Shown one piece after another: positions 44,413 to 53,063 of a DNA stretch of 64,000 nucleotides. Below the pieces are notes generated by a model. That model saw only the letters and a list, made by a program, of their open reading frames with translations. It made no database searches and was not told where the DNA came from. The translations under genes and the position numbers were made by a program. Positions within the stretch are counted from its first letter, which is position 1. Each line of letters opens with the position of its first letter. This DNA is from Bradyrhizobium sp. Rc3b (GTDB lineage: Bacteria; Pseudomonadota; Alphaproteobacteria; Rhizobiales; Xanthobacteraceae), in the NCBI RefSeq assembly GCF_900114915.1, contig NZ_FOUS01000006.1, forward strand, positions 310,001 to 374,000, written 5' to 3'.

Positions 44413-44500
44413 AGTGGGCAAAGGCGCCCCTGCGCCGTGCCCACCATCTCGTTCCATCTCCCGTCAAATCGTGGGCACGCTACGCTTTGCCTACCCTACG
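44408..44500. repeat. Palindromic repeat, family B, copy 3
   Basis: Arms CGTAGAGTGGGCAAAG (44408-44423) and CTTTGCCTACCCTACG (44485-44500) are complementary with two mismatches. CGTGCCCACCAT and ATCGTGGGCACG form an inner stem. The first bases supply the stop codon of the peptidase gene. Confidence 0.75.
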
Positions 44501-44613
44501 GCACCGTCTCTGCGTAAACATTTAACCCTACCGCGAACAATCCCCGCGCCCTCGCCTGCCCTGCGCTACCTAGTCGGCGCGGATGCCCTCCCGCCTCCGC
44601 CGGAGGACGCGTC

Positions 44614-45984
44614 ATGGACCTCAATCGCCGTCATCTCATCGGGGCTTCGACCGCAGGCATCGCGGGCGCGCTCGCCATGCCGGCCGACGCCGCGCGCGCG
44701 GCACCACTGACATCCCTGCTCGGCCGCGATGCCACACAATACGGCGTGCGGCCCGGCAGCAGCGAAGATCAAACCCGCGCGCTGCAGCGCGCGATCGACG
44801 AAGCTGCACGCGCACAGCTGCCGCTGGCGCTACCACCCGGCGTCTATCGCGCCGGGCTGTTGCGGCTGCCCAACGGCGCGCAATTGATCGGTGTGCGCGG
44901 GGCGACGAAACTCGTCTTCACCGGCGGCGCCTCGGCGATCCAGAGCGACGGTTCGGACTCCATCGGCCTCACCGGCATCACTTTCGACGGCGGCAGCATT
45001 CCGCTGCCGGCGCGGCGCGGGCTGATCCATGTCCTCGGTGGGCGCGACACGCGCATCACTGATTGCGAGATCACGAATTCAGGCGGCAGCGGCATCTGGC
45101 TCGAACAGGTGTCCGGCGACATCTCCGGCAACATCTTCACTGACATCATGGTGACGGCGGTGGTCTCGTTCGACGCCAGGGGCCTCAGCGTCTCGCGCAA
45201 CACGATTCTCGGCACCAACGACAACGGCATCGAGATCCTGCGCACCGCGATCGGCGACGACGGCACGCTGGTTGCCGACAACCGCATCGAGAACATCAAG
45301 GCCGGCCCCGGCGGCTCCGGCCAGTACGGCAACGCCATCAACGCCTTTCGCGCCGGCAACGTGATCGTGCGCGGCAACCGCATCAGGAACTGCGATTACT
45401 CCGCAGTGCGTGGCAACTCCGCCTCCAACATCCACATCACAGGCAACAGCGTCAGCGACGTTCGCGAGGTCGCGCTCTATTCGGAGTTTTCGTTCGAGGC
45501 CGCGGTGATCGCCAACAACACGGTCGACGGCGCCGCGGTCGGCGTCTCCGTCTGCAATTTCAACGAAGGCGGCCGCATCGCGGTGGTCCAGGGCAACATC
45601 ATCCGCAACCTCGTTCCGAAGCGCCCGATCGGCACCGCGCCGGACGACGATGCCGGCGTCGGCATCTACATCGAGGCGGATACCTCGGTGACCGGAAACG
45701 TGATCGAGAACGCACCGTCCTACGGCATCGTCGCCGGCTGGGGCAAATATCTGCGCGACGTCGCGATCACGGGCAACGTGATCCGCAAGGCCCTCGCCGG
45801 CGTCGGCGTCTCCGTCGTGTCGGGCGCCGGCATCGCGCTGGTCAACAACAACATGATCTCCGAGACCCCGCGCGGTGCCGTGGTCGGGCTGGACCATGCG
45901 CGTGCGGTGACGTCGGATCTGTCAGCCGACGGCGCGCAGCGGTTCGCGCAGGTGGTGCTCGGCGGCAATGCGGTGCGGCGCTAA
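44614..45984 (+). CDS. Tat-exported right-handed beta-helix protein (TIGR03808-type)
   Basis: A 456-residue protein. The N-terminus MDLNRRHLIGASTAGIAGAL is a twin-arginine signal. After a Pectate-lyase-like start (TQYGVRPGSSEDQTRALQRAIDEA, LALPPGVYRAG) come repeated strand-turn units such as ISGNIFTDI, VSRNTILGT, VRGNRIRNC, ITGNSVSDV and VTGNVIENA, a right-handed parallel beta-helix. No clear catalytic residue set. It matches the family of twin-arginine-translocated repeat proteins (TIGR03808) of Bradyrhizobium and relatives; the function is unknown. A ribosome-binding GGAGG lies before the ATG. It faces its usual partner gene across 29 bases. Confidence 0.87.
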   Translation: MDLNRRHLIGASTAGIAGALAMPADAARAAPLTSLLGRDATQYGVRPGSSEDQTRALQRAIDEAARAQLPLALPPGVYRAGLLRLPNGAQLIGVRGATKLVFTGGASAIQSDGSDSIGLTGITFDGGSIPLPARRGLIHVLGGRDTRITDCEITNSGGSGIWLEQVSGDISGNIFTDIMVTAVVSFDARGLSVSRNTILGTNDNGIEILRTAIGDDGTLVADNRIENIKAGPGGSGQYGNAINAFRAGNVIVRGNRIRNCDYSAVRGNSASNIHITGNSVSDVREVALYSEFSFEAAVIANNTVDGAAVGVSVCNFNEGGRIAVVQGNIIRNLVPKRPIGTAPDDDAGVGIYIEADTSVTGNVIENAPSYGIVAGWGKYLRDVAITGNVIRKALAGVGVSVVSGAGIALVNNNMISETPRGAVVGLDHARAVTSDLSADGAQRFAQVVLGGNAVRR

Positions 45985-46013
45985 AGCCGCCCGTCGCCTC
46001 TGGCCGCCAGACG

Positions 46014-46814
46014 CTAGAACGCGTTCCTGAGCAGCGGGTACTTGGCTTCGAGGCCGTCGAGGCTGAAGGTGAATTCGACGACGCGCTCGGGGGCTGCGAC
46101 GATTTCCTCGGCCGGCGGGGTGAACTGCGGCAGGAGCGATGCCATTGCAGCTGGCGCAGCCGTCTGCGGCTTCGCGGCAGGGACCGCGAGTGGCGGTCTC
46201 ACTTCAGGCGCCGCGCGCGGCGCCATTGCGGCGGGCCCGGCGAGCGGTGACCTCACGGCAGGTGCGGTCAGCGGCGCCTTCGCTGCTGGAGCCTTGAGCG
46301 GCGGTATCTCGGCAGGCGCGATAAACGACGCCATCGCAGCGGAGGCTGCGGGCGCGGCGAGCGGCGCGACCGGGGCTTTGGTGATCTCAGTGAGAACGTC
46401 CGGCTTCGGATCGAGCCTGACCGGCACGGCGGTCTCGGGGGCGATGTGGACGGCCTTTGGCTGCAGGGTCTTGGGCTGCACGATCTGCGCCTGTTGCTCG
46501 CGCGGAAACACGCGGGGCATGGTCGCCGGCGACCAGCCGAATGCCGGCGTCACGCTCGCGGCCGCCTCGGCGACGTCCCCACCGGTCGCGAGCGCGCGCC
46601 AGGTCTGGACCGCGCGCTTGGCTTCCTGGATGTTTTCGAGGAATGCGATCTCGGAGTGATAACGGCGCCAGCGGCCGGTCTCGAACATTTCGGAGAGATG
46701 TTGCAGCCGCTGCTCGGCGAGAGCGCACCAGCGCGCCGCGACGTCGCGGCCAGCAACCACAGCACGCGCAGACGCCCAATCGGACGTGCAGCTAGACTCT
46801 TGGCGATGTGTCAT
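46014..46814 (-). CDS. TIGR03809-type hypothetical protein with Pro/Ala repeats
   Basis: A 266-residue protein. The folded N-terminal part (about 10-80: AVVAGRDVAARWCALAEQRLQHLSEMFETGRWRRYHSEIAFLENIQEAKRAVQTWRALA) is the conserved TIGR03809-like segment. A Pro/Ala/Lys-rich region (about 115-230) contains about seven units of APAAKAPLTAP style. The C-terminus ends in VVEFTFSLDGLEAKYPLLRNAF. No signal peptide. The family is known from being next to TIGR03808 genes, as here. Function unknown. The ATG at 46814 is used. Confidence 0.75.
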   Translation of the reverse strand: MTHRQESSCTSDWASARAVVAGRDVAARWCALAEQRLQHLSEMFETGRWRRYHSEIAFLENIQEAKRAVQTWRALATGGDVAEAAASVTPAFGWSPATMPRVFPREQQAQIVQPKTLQPKAVHIAPETAVPVRLDPKPDVLTEITKAPVAPLAAPAASAAMASFIAPAEIPPLKAPAAKAPLTAPAVRSPLAGPAAMAPRAAPEVRPPLAVPAAKPQTAAPAAMASLLPQFTPPAEEIVAAPERVVEFTFSLDGLEAKYPLLRNAF

Positions 46815-47297
46815 GAACCAGCCCGTCAGGGGAAAACACGGACGCGGAGGACGCAACGCACACGAATCAATTTAGACGCGACATGAATATTTTGTGGAAA
46901 AGTTTTGACTTGTCCAGCAACGACACGGCATTCGTCGTCAATCACCGTAGTCGTGCGGAGATTTGCTGTGTTTTCGAGTCAAGCCTCGCACAAGCATAGC
47001 GGAGGTGCGACGCGCCGGGCGAACAGCCGACTCGAACATGGCGGCGTCCCATCAACCGCAAGCTGAACGAACGCGACGCTTTGAAGAATCGGATGCCGAA
47101 AAGAAAAGACCCGTCCGGGGGGACAACCGGACGGGTCAAGCCATATGGGCGCTTGGGGTGGATGGGCGCTCGCGCCTGATATGACTGATGGGGAGGGATG
47201 ACCGCTCCCACATAATTTGGTCGTGGCAGCTGGCTGAACGTTCAATGCGGGGTTCGATTTTTTGACCTTCGGCCCGCGCGCATCTTTGTCGCAGCCG
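46815..47297. other. Intergenic region between TIGR03809-type gene and the protease gene
   Basis: About 480 bases. No coding sequence with a plausible start and conserved motif was found. The terminator of the protease operon is at 47098-47137. The AT-rich stretch at 46873-46930 before the TIGR03809-type start may hold its promoter. Confidence 0.5.
47098..47137 (-). terminator. Rho-independent terminator of the protease operon (minus strand)
   Basis: A perfect 11-base stem GACCCGTCCGG (47108-47118) / CCGGACGGGTC (47127-47137) is followed on the minus strand by TTTTCTTTTC. It lies about 160 bases after the subtilase stop codon. Confidence 0.85.
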
Positions 47298-49013
47298 CTA
47301 TCGCGTCGCCGGCCTATCCGCCTGAGAAATCGTGGATTTATCGTCCGCACTCGACAACGAAGGTTGTTCGATCGCGCGGGTGCCAGGCTCATCGCGACGC
47401 TTGCCGGCATCTTCACGTTTTGTTGTACCGGAGGCAGCCGCAACCGGCGTCGCGCTGTCGGCGGGAACAGCCATGACCGCGGCAAACGCATCGGTCTGGC
47501 CGTCGCCGAAAAGCTCGTCACGCCCGGGGGAGCCGAGGTCGCGCGCGGTCTTCGCCAGCGTCATGCGCAGCGCTTCCGGCTTCAAGGTGTAATTGCGCTC
47601 GAGCAGCAACGCCGCGACGCCTGACACATAGGCGGCCGAGAACGAGGTTCCCGACGTCATCTGGTACTTGCCGTCCGGCGCCGGCAGGAAGATGTCGACC
47701 CCGGGCGCCGCGACGGCAATGTAATTGCCGCGGTTGGACGCGGTGAATAGCCTGTCCTGCTGGTCGGTCGCGCTGACGGCAATCACGTTGGGATTGGCGG
47801 CCGGATAGAGCGGCGGCGATTTTGCGCCGGCATTGCCGGCGGCGGCGATCAGCACGAGGCCGCGCGCGGCGGTCGCCGCGATGGCGCGCTCGATCACCGC
47901 GTCCTTCGGTCCGGCAAAGCTCATATTGACGATCTGCGCGCCGTGCTCGGCGGCGTAATTCAGCGACCGCAGGATGATGTAGGACGAGCTCTCGGCGCCG
48001 CCATTGCTGCCACCGAAGGCACGGATCGCGATGATGCGCGCCTGGGGCGCGCTGCCCATCAGCCGGTCATGCGCCACGATGGCGCCGGCGATGCCGGTGC
48101 CGTGGACGTGCGGCCCCTCCGCGCTGCCGAGCGCATCGAAATTGTCGGCGACGGAATTGGCGAGCTCGGGATGCCTTGTGTCGATGCCGGAGTCGATCAC
48201 GGCAATCGTAACGTTGGCGCCGTGCGCCAGCGTATGCGCCTGCGGCAAGCGGAGCTTTGTCAGTGCATATTGCGCAGGATCGCCTTCGGTCGGGGGCGGC
48301 GATTTCTGGTCCTGCAGCACATAGCGGAAGTTCGGCTGGAGCGAGCGCACGCTGCCGTCGGCTGCGAATTCGCGCCGCACCGTCTCGTACGGCCGGCCAT
48401 CCGTGATGCGGAACAGACCGAACGTAGCCCCGATCAGCGGGAAGCTCTCCGACGAGATCCGCGTCAAGCCGTGCCGGCGGGCCAACGCGTCGGCATCAGC
48501 GGGCGACAATGTGCCGTCGATCTCGGCCACGAATTCGTTGGCGAAGCTGCGAAGATTGGCGGCGGCCGGCGTGGCGTTGCCGCGGCCCTTGCCGGCGCTC
48601 TTCTTGGCGGATTTGCCCAAGCCACCGCCGCCGGCATTCGGCTGCGCCAGGCATTCGCCGTCGGCATCGCGATAGGGCGCGGTACAGGCCGGATACAGGT
48701 TCGGCGAGTAGCGCGCATAGGGCAGCACCGTCGTCGTCGGCCGCAGGCGCGACGTCGTGGTGTGGGGAATGGTCGCCATCGTCCGCGGGCCGCGGTCGAC
48801 GGACACCGCCCTGGCCGAGATGGTCGGACCGATGCGCGGGGCGATGCTCGGAGAGATGGTCGGCGTTCGCGTGGGCACGCTGATCGTCGGCGTGCGCATG
48901 ATCGCCTGCGCCTGCGCAACCTCGACGCCGAGACAGGCGGCGATCAAAAGCGCGGCGCCGACCGATGAAGCGTAGGCTCCGGCGCGCACCCTGCTCTCGG
49001 ACTTGCCTGTCAT
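47298..49013 (-). CDS. Subtilisin-like serine protease (S8 family) in a sigma/anti-sigma operon
   Basis: A 571-residue exported protease. N-terminal signal (about 1-37), a threonine/proline-rich stretch with repeated TPTIS (about 40-66), a basic glycine-rich linker, a propeptide-like domain (about 158-235), and an S8 catalytic domain (about 245-520). The triad is intact: Asp274 (AVIDSGID), His304 (HVHGTGIAG) and Ser457 (SGTSFSAAYVSG), with oxyanion Asn394 (AAGNAGAK). A Ser/Lys-rich tail follows. It lies 16 bases after the anti-sigma stop. Its presence in an ECF sigma operon suggests a role in the sigma signal pathway or as its main target; this is inferred. Confidence 0.9.
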   Translation of the reverse strand: MTGKSESRVRAGAYASSVGAALLIAACLGVEVAQAQAIMRTPTISVPTRTPTISPSIAPRIGPTISARAVSVDRGPRTMATIPHTTTSRLRPTTTVLPYARYSPNLYPACTAPYRDADGECLAQPNAGGGGLGKSAKKSAGKGRGNATPAAANLRSFANEFVAEIDGTLSPADADALARRHGLTRISSESFPLIGATFGLFRITDGRPYETVRREFAADGSVRSLQPNFRYVLQDQKSPPPTEGDPAQYALTKLRLPQAHTLAHGANVTIAVIDSGIDTRHPELANSVADNFDALGSAEGPHVHGTGIAGAIVAHDRLMGSAPQARIIAIRAFGGSNGGAESSSYIILRSLNYAAEHGAQIVNMSFAGPKDAVIERAIAATAARGLVLIAAAGNAGAKSPPLYPAANPNVIAVSATDQQDRLFTASNRGNYIAVAAPGVDIFLPAPDGKYQMTSGTSFSAAYVSGVAALLLERNYTLKPEALRMTLAKTARDLGSPGRDELFGDGQTDAFAAVMAVPADSATPVAAASGTTKREDAGKRRDEPGTRAIEQPSLSSADDKSTISQADRPATR

Positions 49014-49029
49014 CGGATCAGCGGCGCGC

Positions 49030-49725
49030 TTAAGGCGCCGCGACGGCGAGGTTGACGAACTTCTCGCGCTGCATCTTGCCGAGCAGCGAGGCGAGCTCGT
49101 CCTGGCTCATCGCCTTGTCGAACTGGAGGCGGAACATGCCGCCCTTGGCATCGCCGATGATCGAGGCCTGGTAGCTGTCGAGCAGCGCGGTGATGTCGGC
49201 GACGCGGGCCTCGGGCGTGAAGCGCACCAGCGCGCGCGCCGGCGGAACGGTGGTGCCGAGTTCGCGAGTGATCGGACCACTGGTCGAGAGCGAAGCGGTC
49301 TGGAAGGTCGCGGGCTGGTTCTTCATCAGCACGGCGCCGATGATTCCGGCTTGCAGCATCAGCGCGATGGCGCCGAGGCTCGCCGACCACGCCAGCGTGC
49401 GCGGCGACAGGCTCGCGAAGAAGGTCGAGATGCGCGCCGACAGCGGCAGCGAGCCGCTCGCCCGCGCCGGCTCGGCATCGATCGCGGCGAACAGCTTCTG
49501 CAGCGCGCGCGCCGACGGAGCGCCCAAGCTCTCGTTCAGATGAATGGTCTCTTCGTACTCGCCGCGGATTGCGGCATATTGCCTGGCAAGCTCGGGATCG
49601 CGCGCCAGCGCATCCTCGACCCGCCGCGCATCGCGCGCGTTCAGCGTGCCGGCCGCGTGCCACGGCAGCAGCAGTTCAATTTCACTGGGCTCTTGCTCCA
49701 GCATCTTCTTGCTCAAAGCCATCAT
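49030..49725 (-). CDS. Membrane anti-sigma factor
   Basis: A 231-residue single-pass protein. The N-terminal cytoplasmic part (about 12-85; IELLLPWHAAGTLNARDARRVEDALARDPELARQYAAI) resembles anti-sigma domains of the ASD type, but the CxxC zinc ligands are missing. A membrane segment lies at about 111-134 (LAWSASLGAIALMLQAGIIGAVLM). The periplasmic part (about 165-230) is a compact domain (ALVRFTPEARVADITALLDSYQASIIGDAKGGMFRLQF) predicted as beta-alpha-beta-beta-alpha-beta, like subtilase propeptides. It overlaps the sigma gene's stop by four bases (ATGA). Confidence 0.85.
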   Translation of the reverse strand: MMALSKKMLEQEPSEIELLLPWHAAGTLNARDARRVEDALARDPELARQYAAIRGEYEETIHLNESLGAPSARALQKLFAAIDAEPARASGSLPLSARISTFFASLSPRTLAWSASLGAIALMLQAGIIGAVLMKNQPATFQTASLSTSGPITRELGTTVPPARALVRFTPEARVADITALLDSYQASIIGDAKGGMFRLQFDKAMSQDELASLLGKMQREKFVNLAVAAP

Positions 49726-50291
49726 GGCCAGCCTCGCTCAACGCCGGCTGCCTTCAGCAGTTCGGCCAGTTTCTTGCGCGCATAGAACAAGCGCGTCTTC
49801 ACAGTGTTCTCCGGTATTCCGACGATTTCGGCCACCTCTTCCACGGACTTCTCGTGGTAGTAGACGAGATCGACGATTTCCCGATGGTCCGGCGAGAGGC
49901 CCGTCAGACACTCCCGCAACGCTTCACTGGTATCCTTCTTCTGCACCACCGTTTCCGGATTGTCGGACGTATCCTCGATCGCGTTGGCGGCGTCTTCGTC
50001 CAGTTCGAAATCCTTCCTGCGCCGGAGCGCAGACAGGGCCTTGAAACGGGTGATTGCCAGTAGCCAGGTAGAAACGGCGGATCGGCCCTCGAACTTGCCG
50101 GCTTGACGCCAGACGTCGAGAAATACCTCGCTGATGAGGTCTTCCGCCGCCTGCTCGTCCCGCACGAGCCTCAGCCCGAACCTGTAGACCCTGACATGGT
50201 GCCGCCCGTACAGCACCTGCATGGCGAGCCGGTCACCTTGGGCGATCCTGGCGATCAGGACCTCGTCCGAAGCCGCCTGTGTCACGCTCAA
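49722..50291 (-). CDS. ECF RNA polymerase sigma factor
   Basis: A 189-residue ECF sigma. Region 2 is at about 22-88 (MQVLYGRHHVRVYRFGLRLVRDEQAAEDLISEVFLDVWRQ and AVSTWLLAITRFKALSALRRR) and region 4 is at about 125-178 (ALRECLTGLSPDHREIVDLVYYHEKSVEEVAEIVGIPENTVKTRLFYARKKLAELL). It directs transcription of this operon and probably a small regulon. It is held by the overlapping anti-sigma factor. The start is a TTG at 50291; a GTG two codons on is an alternative. Confidence 0.93.
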   Translation of the reverse strand: MSVTQAASDEVLIARIAQGDRLAMQVLYGRHHVRVYRFGLRLVRDEQAAEDLISEVFLDVWRQAGKFEGRSAVSTWLLAITRFKALSALRRRKDFELDEDAANAIEDTSDNPETVVQKKDTSEALRECLTGLSPDHREIVDLVYYHEKSVEEVAEIVGIPENTVKTRLFYARKKLAELLKAAGVERGWP

Positions 50292-50728
50292 AGGCCGTCT
50301 CGCAAAGTTGGTCGGGTCGGCGCGGCGGACGGTTCGACCGGGGGCGCAAAATTGTTCAATCTACCGCAGTCGTACGGTCGCCTATGTGACCTACCCCACA
50401 TACGCGTATTTTTCTTGTCCCACCCCCGGCCATCGGCCGTCTTCATCCAGATCGGTAACATAATACTGCGATACTTCCCTGCGGAATGCCTGTCCGGCAC
50501 AGGCGGCCCGGCCTCGTTCGGTTCCATAGCAACCCTGCACGACATATGTCTCGCCAAGCCCGGCTTAGGCTCGATCGCATCGCAAACGGATGCCTGATCG
50601 CCGGCAAAATTTCCCCGCCAGCCTAGCACCTTGTTCCGCGCTGCACGGTTCGGATTCGGTTTCAAAGGATACCAAACCTAAAGGCTTGCCACGTAGATTT
50701 TTACGCTGACATCACCATTGGCGGGACC
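50292..50728. other. Divergent intergenic region
   Basis: About 440 bases between the sigma operon and the diguanylate cyclase gene. No gene was recognised. An autoregulatory ECF promoter would be expected on the minus strand, but GGAAC-containing stretches lacked a matching CGTT downstream element, so no site is called. Confidence 0.4.
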
Positions 50729-51886
50729 ATGAGCACGGCCGCGACGTCCTTTCCCGAGAGGAATGCCGCTGAGGTCGCGGATCTCGTGCTCACGCCCGAG
50801 GCGGCGGCGTCCGAAGTGCTGGCGCGCCGAGCCCGGCAGCGCCGCCAGATGTATATCGGCCAGGTGGCGAGCTATTCGCTGGGTGCCTCGGTCCTGCTGC
50901 TCTACGCCTATGGCGGCACGGTCTCCATGGCCGTTCCGTCGCTATTCTGGCTCGGCGGCCTCCTGATCATCGGTACGTTCACCGTGCTGTCGGAAGCCGG
51001 CTTCGGCGACCGGTTTGAGGATCATTACCTCACCGTCTTCCAGATCTCGGCGCATATGGCGCTGCAGCTGCTGTTCTTGCTCGCAGTGCCGACGGCCGGG
51101 GTCGCTTTCCTCGCCGTGCTGTTCCTGATCTTCGCATTTGGCACGCTGCGCATGACCTCTCACCAGGCGATGGTCACCTGGGGCCTTGCGACTTGCGGGC
51201 TCGCTTTGGTCTTCCTGGGCTCGGACCTGCCGATCGGGCTGCCGGTTGCGACCCGGCTGGAGCGAACCGCCTCGATGCTCTGTTTCGTGCTGGTGATCGG
51301 CCAGTGCGCCTTCCTCGGCCTGTTCGGCGCCACGCTGCGCAAGATCCTGTACCGGCGCAGCATCGAGCTGAAGGCCGCCTATCAGCGCATCGAGGAGCTG
51401 GCCGAGCTCGACGAACTCACCGGCTCCTACAACCGCCGCTGCATCATGCGACTTCTCGACTCCGAGATCGAAAAGTCGCGGCAGGCATCGACGCCCTGCG
51501 CGATCGCGCTGATCGATCTCGACTGGTTCAAACGCATCAACGACGCCCACGGCCACCCCGTCGGCGACGAGGTGCTGCGCACCTTCGCGATCACCATGTT
51601 CGCCAACATCCGCCCGGCCGACTGCTTCGGCCGCTACGGCGGCGAGGAATTCCTCCTGCTGCTGCCGGACACAACGGGCGAGGCCGCACAGCGCACGCTC
51701 GAGCGCTTGCGCGGCATCGTCGCCGATCTCGACTGGAGCGCATTCTCCCTGAATTTGCGCGTGACCATTTCCGCGGGCGTCGTGACGCTGCGCGACGTCG
51801 ATACTGCCGATACGTTTCTCGCGCGCGCCGATCGCGCGCTCTATTCCGCCAAGGCGCAAGGGCGCAACCGCATTGCAACGAGCTGA
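50729..51886 (+). CDS. Membrane diguanylate cyclase (GGDEF)
   Basis: A 385-residue protein. Six predicted membrane helices (about 50-210) are followed by a GGDEF domain (about 228-382). The catalytic signature is GGEEF (304-308), and the product-inhibition site RPAD lies five residues upstream, so both the active and inhibitory sites are intact. It should make cyclic di-GMP from two GTP at the inner membrane. The N-terminal helices could sense a membrane or small-molecule signal. The gene is followed 63 bases on by the second DUF2336 gene. Confidence 0.93.
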   Translation: MSTAATSFPERNAAEVADLVLTPEAAASEVLARRARQRRQMYIGQVASYSLGASVLLLYAYGGTVSMAVPSLFWLGGLLIIGTFTVLSEAGFGDRFEDHYLTVFQISAHMALQLLFLLAVPTAGVAFLAVLFLIFAFGTLRMTSHQAMVTWGLATCGLALVFLGSDLPIGLPVATRLERTASMLCFVLVIGQCAFLGLFGATLRKILYRRSIELKAAYQRIEELAELDELTGSYNRRCIMRLLDSEIEKSRQASTPCAIALIDLDWFKRINDAHGHPVGDEVLRTFAITMFANIRPADCFGRYGGEEFLLLLPDTTGEAAQRTLERLRGIVADLDWSAFSLNLRVTISAGVVTLRDVDTADTFLARADRALYSAKAQGRNRIATS

Positions 51887-51949
51887 CCAATCCATTTCTT
51901 CCCGCTGCGACAGAAGCCGCCGCCGGACCGAGCGCTCCAGGACAGGGCC

Positions 51950-53053
51950 ATGAGATCCAGATCCGCAAAAACATCCGAGAATTTGCTCGAGGAACTGCAG
52001 GCTGCACTCTCGCACGGCACCGTCGCGCGCCGGGTCGAGACGCTGCGCCGCGTCACCGATCTGTTCGTGGGCAACGCGGTGGATTATTCCGACGACCACA
52101 TCCGCGTGTTCGACGACGTGTTCCAGTGCCTGATCGAGCAGATCGAGACCTCGGCCAAGGCGCTGCTCGCCGACCGCCTCGCACCGATCGCGGCCGCGCC
52201 GCCGAAAATCATGCGCACGCTCGCGCTCGACGAGGTCATCGAGGTCTCCGGCCCCGTGCTGTCGAAATCGGAACGGCTCGACGAGACGACCCTGATTGAG
52301 ATCGCGCGCACGCGAGGTCAGGCGCATCTCAAGGCGATCTCGCTGCGACGGGTGCTGTCGGAAGCGCTGACCGACGTGCTGGTGACGCGCGGCGACGAGG
52401 ACGTGGTGCAATCGACCGTCAGCAATCCGGGCGCGCGGCTCTCCGAGGGAAGCCTCACCGATCTCGTCATCCGCGCCGAGCGCGACGACGACCTCGCCAC
52501 TTGCATCGGGCTGCGGCCGGACCTGCCGCGCCATCACTATTTGAAGCTGGTCGCCAAGGCGTCCTTGAGCGTGCGCAGGAAGCTCGAGGCCGCGCATCCG
52601 GAACTCATGGACGAGGTGTCGAGCGTGGTGCAGGAAGTGGCCCAGAGGGTCCGCGCCGCCGCCATGACGAAGCAGACCGAGATGGCGCGCGCGCTGGTGA
52701 AGTCGCTGCACGAAGACGGCCGTCTCAACGAATTCCAGATCACCAGTTTCGCCGAGCAGGGCAAGTTCGACGAAACCAATGCGGGGCTCGCGGCGCTCGC
52801 GGGCGTCGCGGTCGAGACCGCCGAGACCATGATGATCGAAAGCCGCACCGAGGGCGTGATGATCCTCGCCAAGGTCGCGGGCATGTCCTGGCCAAGCGTG
52901 CGGGCCATCATCGCCATGCGCGAGAAGCTCTCCGGCGGCTCGCAGACCGACATGCTGACGCTGCGCGACGTTTACGAGGCGCTGCGCAGCTCGACCGCGC
53001 AGCAGGTGCTGCGTTTCCACCGCATGCAGCTGGGCACGACGCCGGCGGCGTGA
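51950..53053 (+). CDS. DUF2336 domain-containing protein, second copy
   Basis: A 367-residue soluble helical-repeat protein. Characteristic DUF2336 segments: RRVETLRRVTDLFVGNAVDYSDDHIRVFDDVFQCLIEQIETSAKALLADRLAPI, IEIARTRGQAHLKAISLR, and the C-terminal VETAETMMIESRTEGVMILAKVAGMSWPSVRAIIAM. It is a paralogue of the protein at 14714 but longer and closer to the family pattern. The location behind a diguanylate cyclase could link it to c-di-GMP signalling, which is inference. It runs convergent to osrA with a 10-base gap. Confidence 0.88.
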   Translation: MRSRSAKTSENLLEELQAALSHGTVARRVETLRRVTDLFVGNAVDYSDDHIRVFDDVFQCLIEQIETSAKALLADRLAPIAAAPPKIMRTLALDEVIEVSGPVLSKSERLDETTLIEIARTRGQAHLKAISLRRVLSEALTDVLVTRGDEDVVQSTVSNPGARLSEGSLTDLVIRAERDDDLATCIGLRPDLPRHHYLKLVAKASLSVRRKLEAAHPELMDEVSSVVQEVAQRVRAAAMTKQTEMARALVKSLHEDGRLNEFQITSFAEQGKFDETNAGLAALAGVAVETAETMMIESRTEGVMILAKVAGMSWPSVRAIIAMREKLSGGSQTDMLTLRDVYEALRSSTAQQVLRFHRMQLGTTPAA

Positions 53054-53063
53054 GGCCGGCGCG

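Noticed and set aside
50942..53020. A 692-codon open frame on the minus strand over the diguanylate cyclase and DUF2336 genes
   Set aside because: It is antisense to two genes with clear family motifs. Its composition (His, Arg, Gln, Asp-rich) is that of the complement of GC-rich coding DNA, and it has no recognisable domain.
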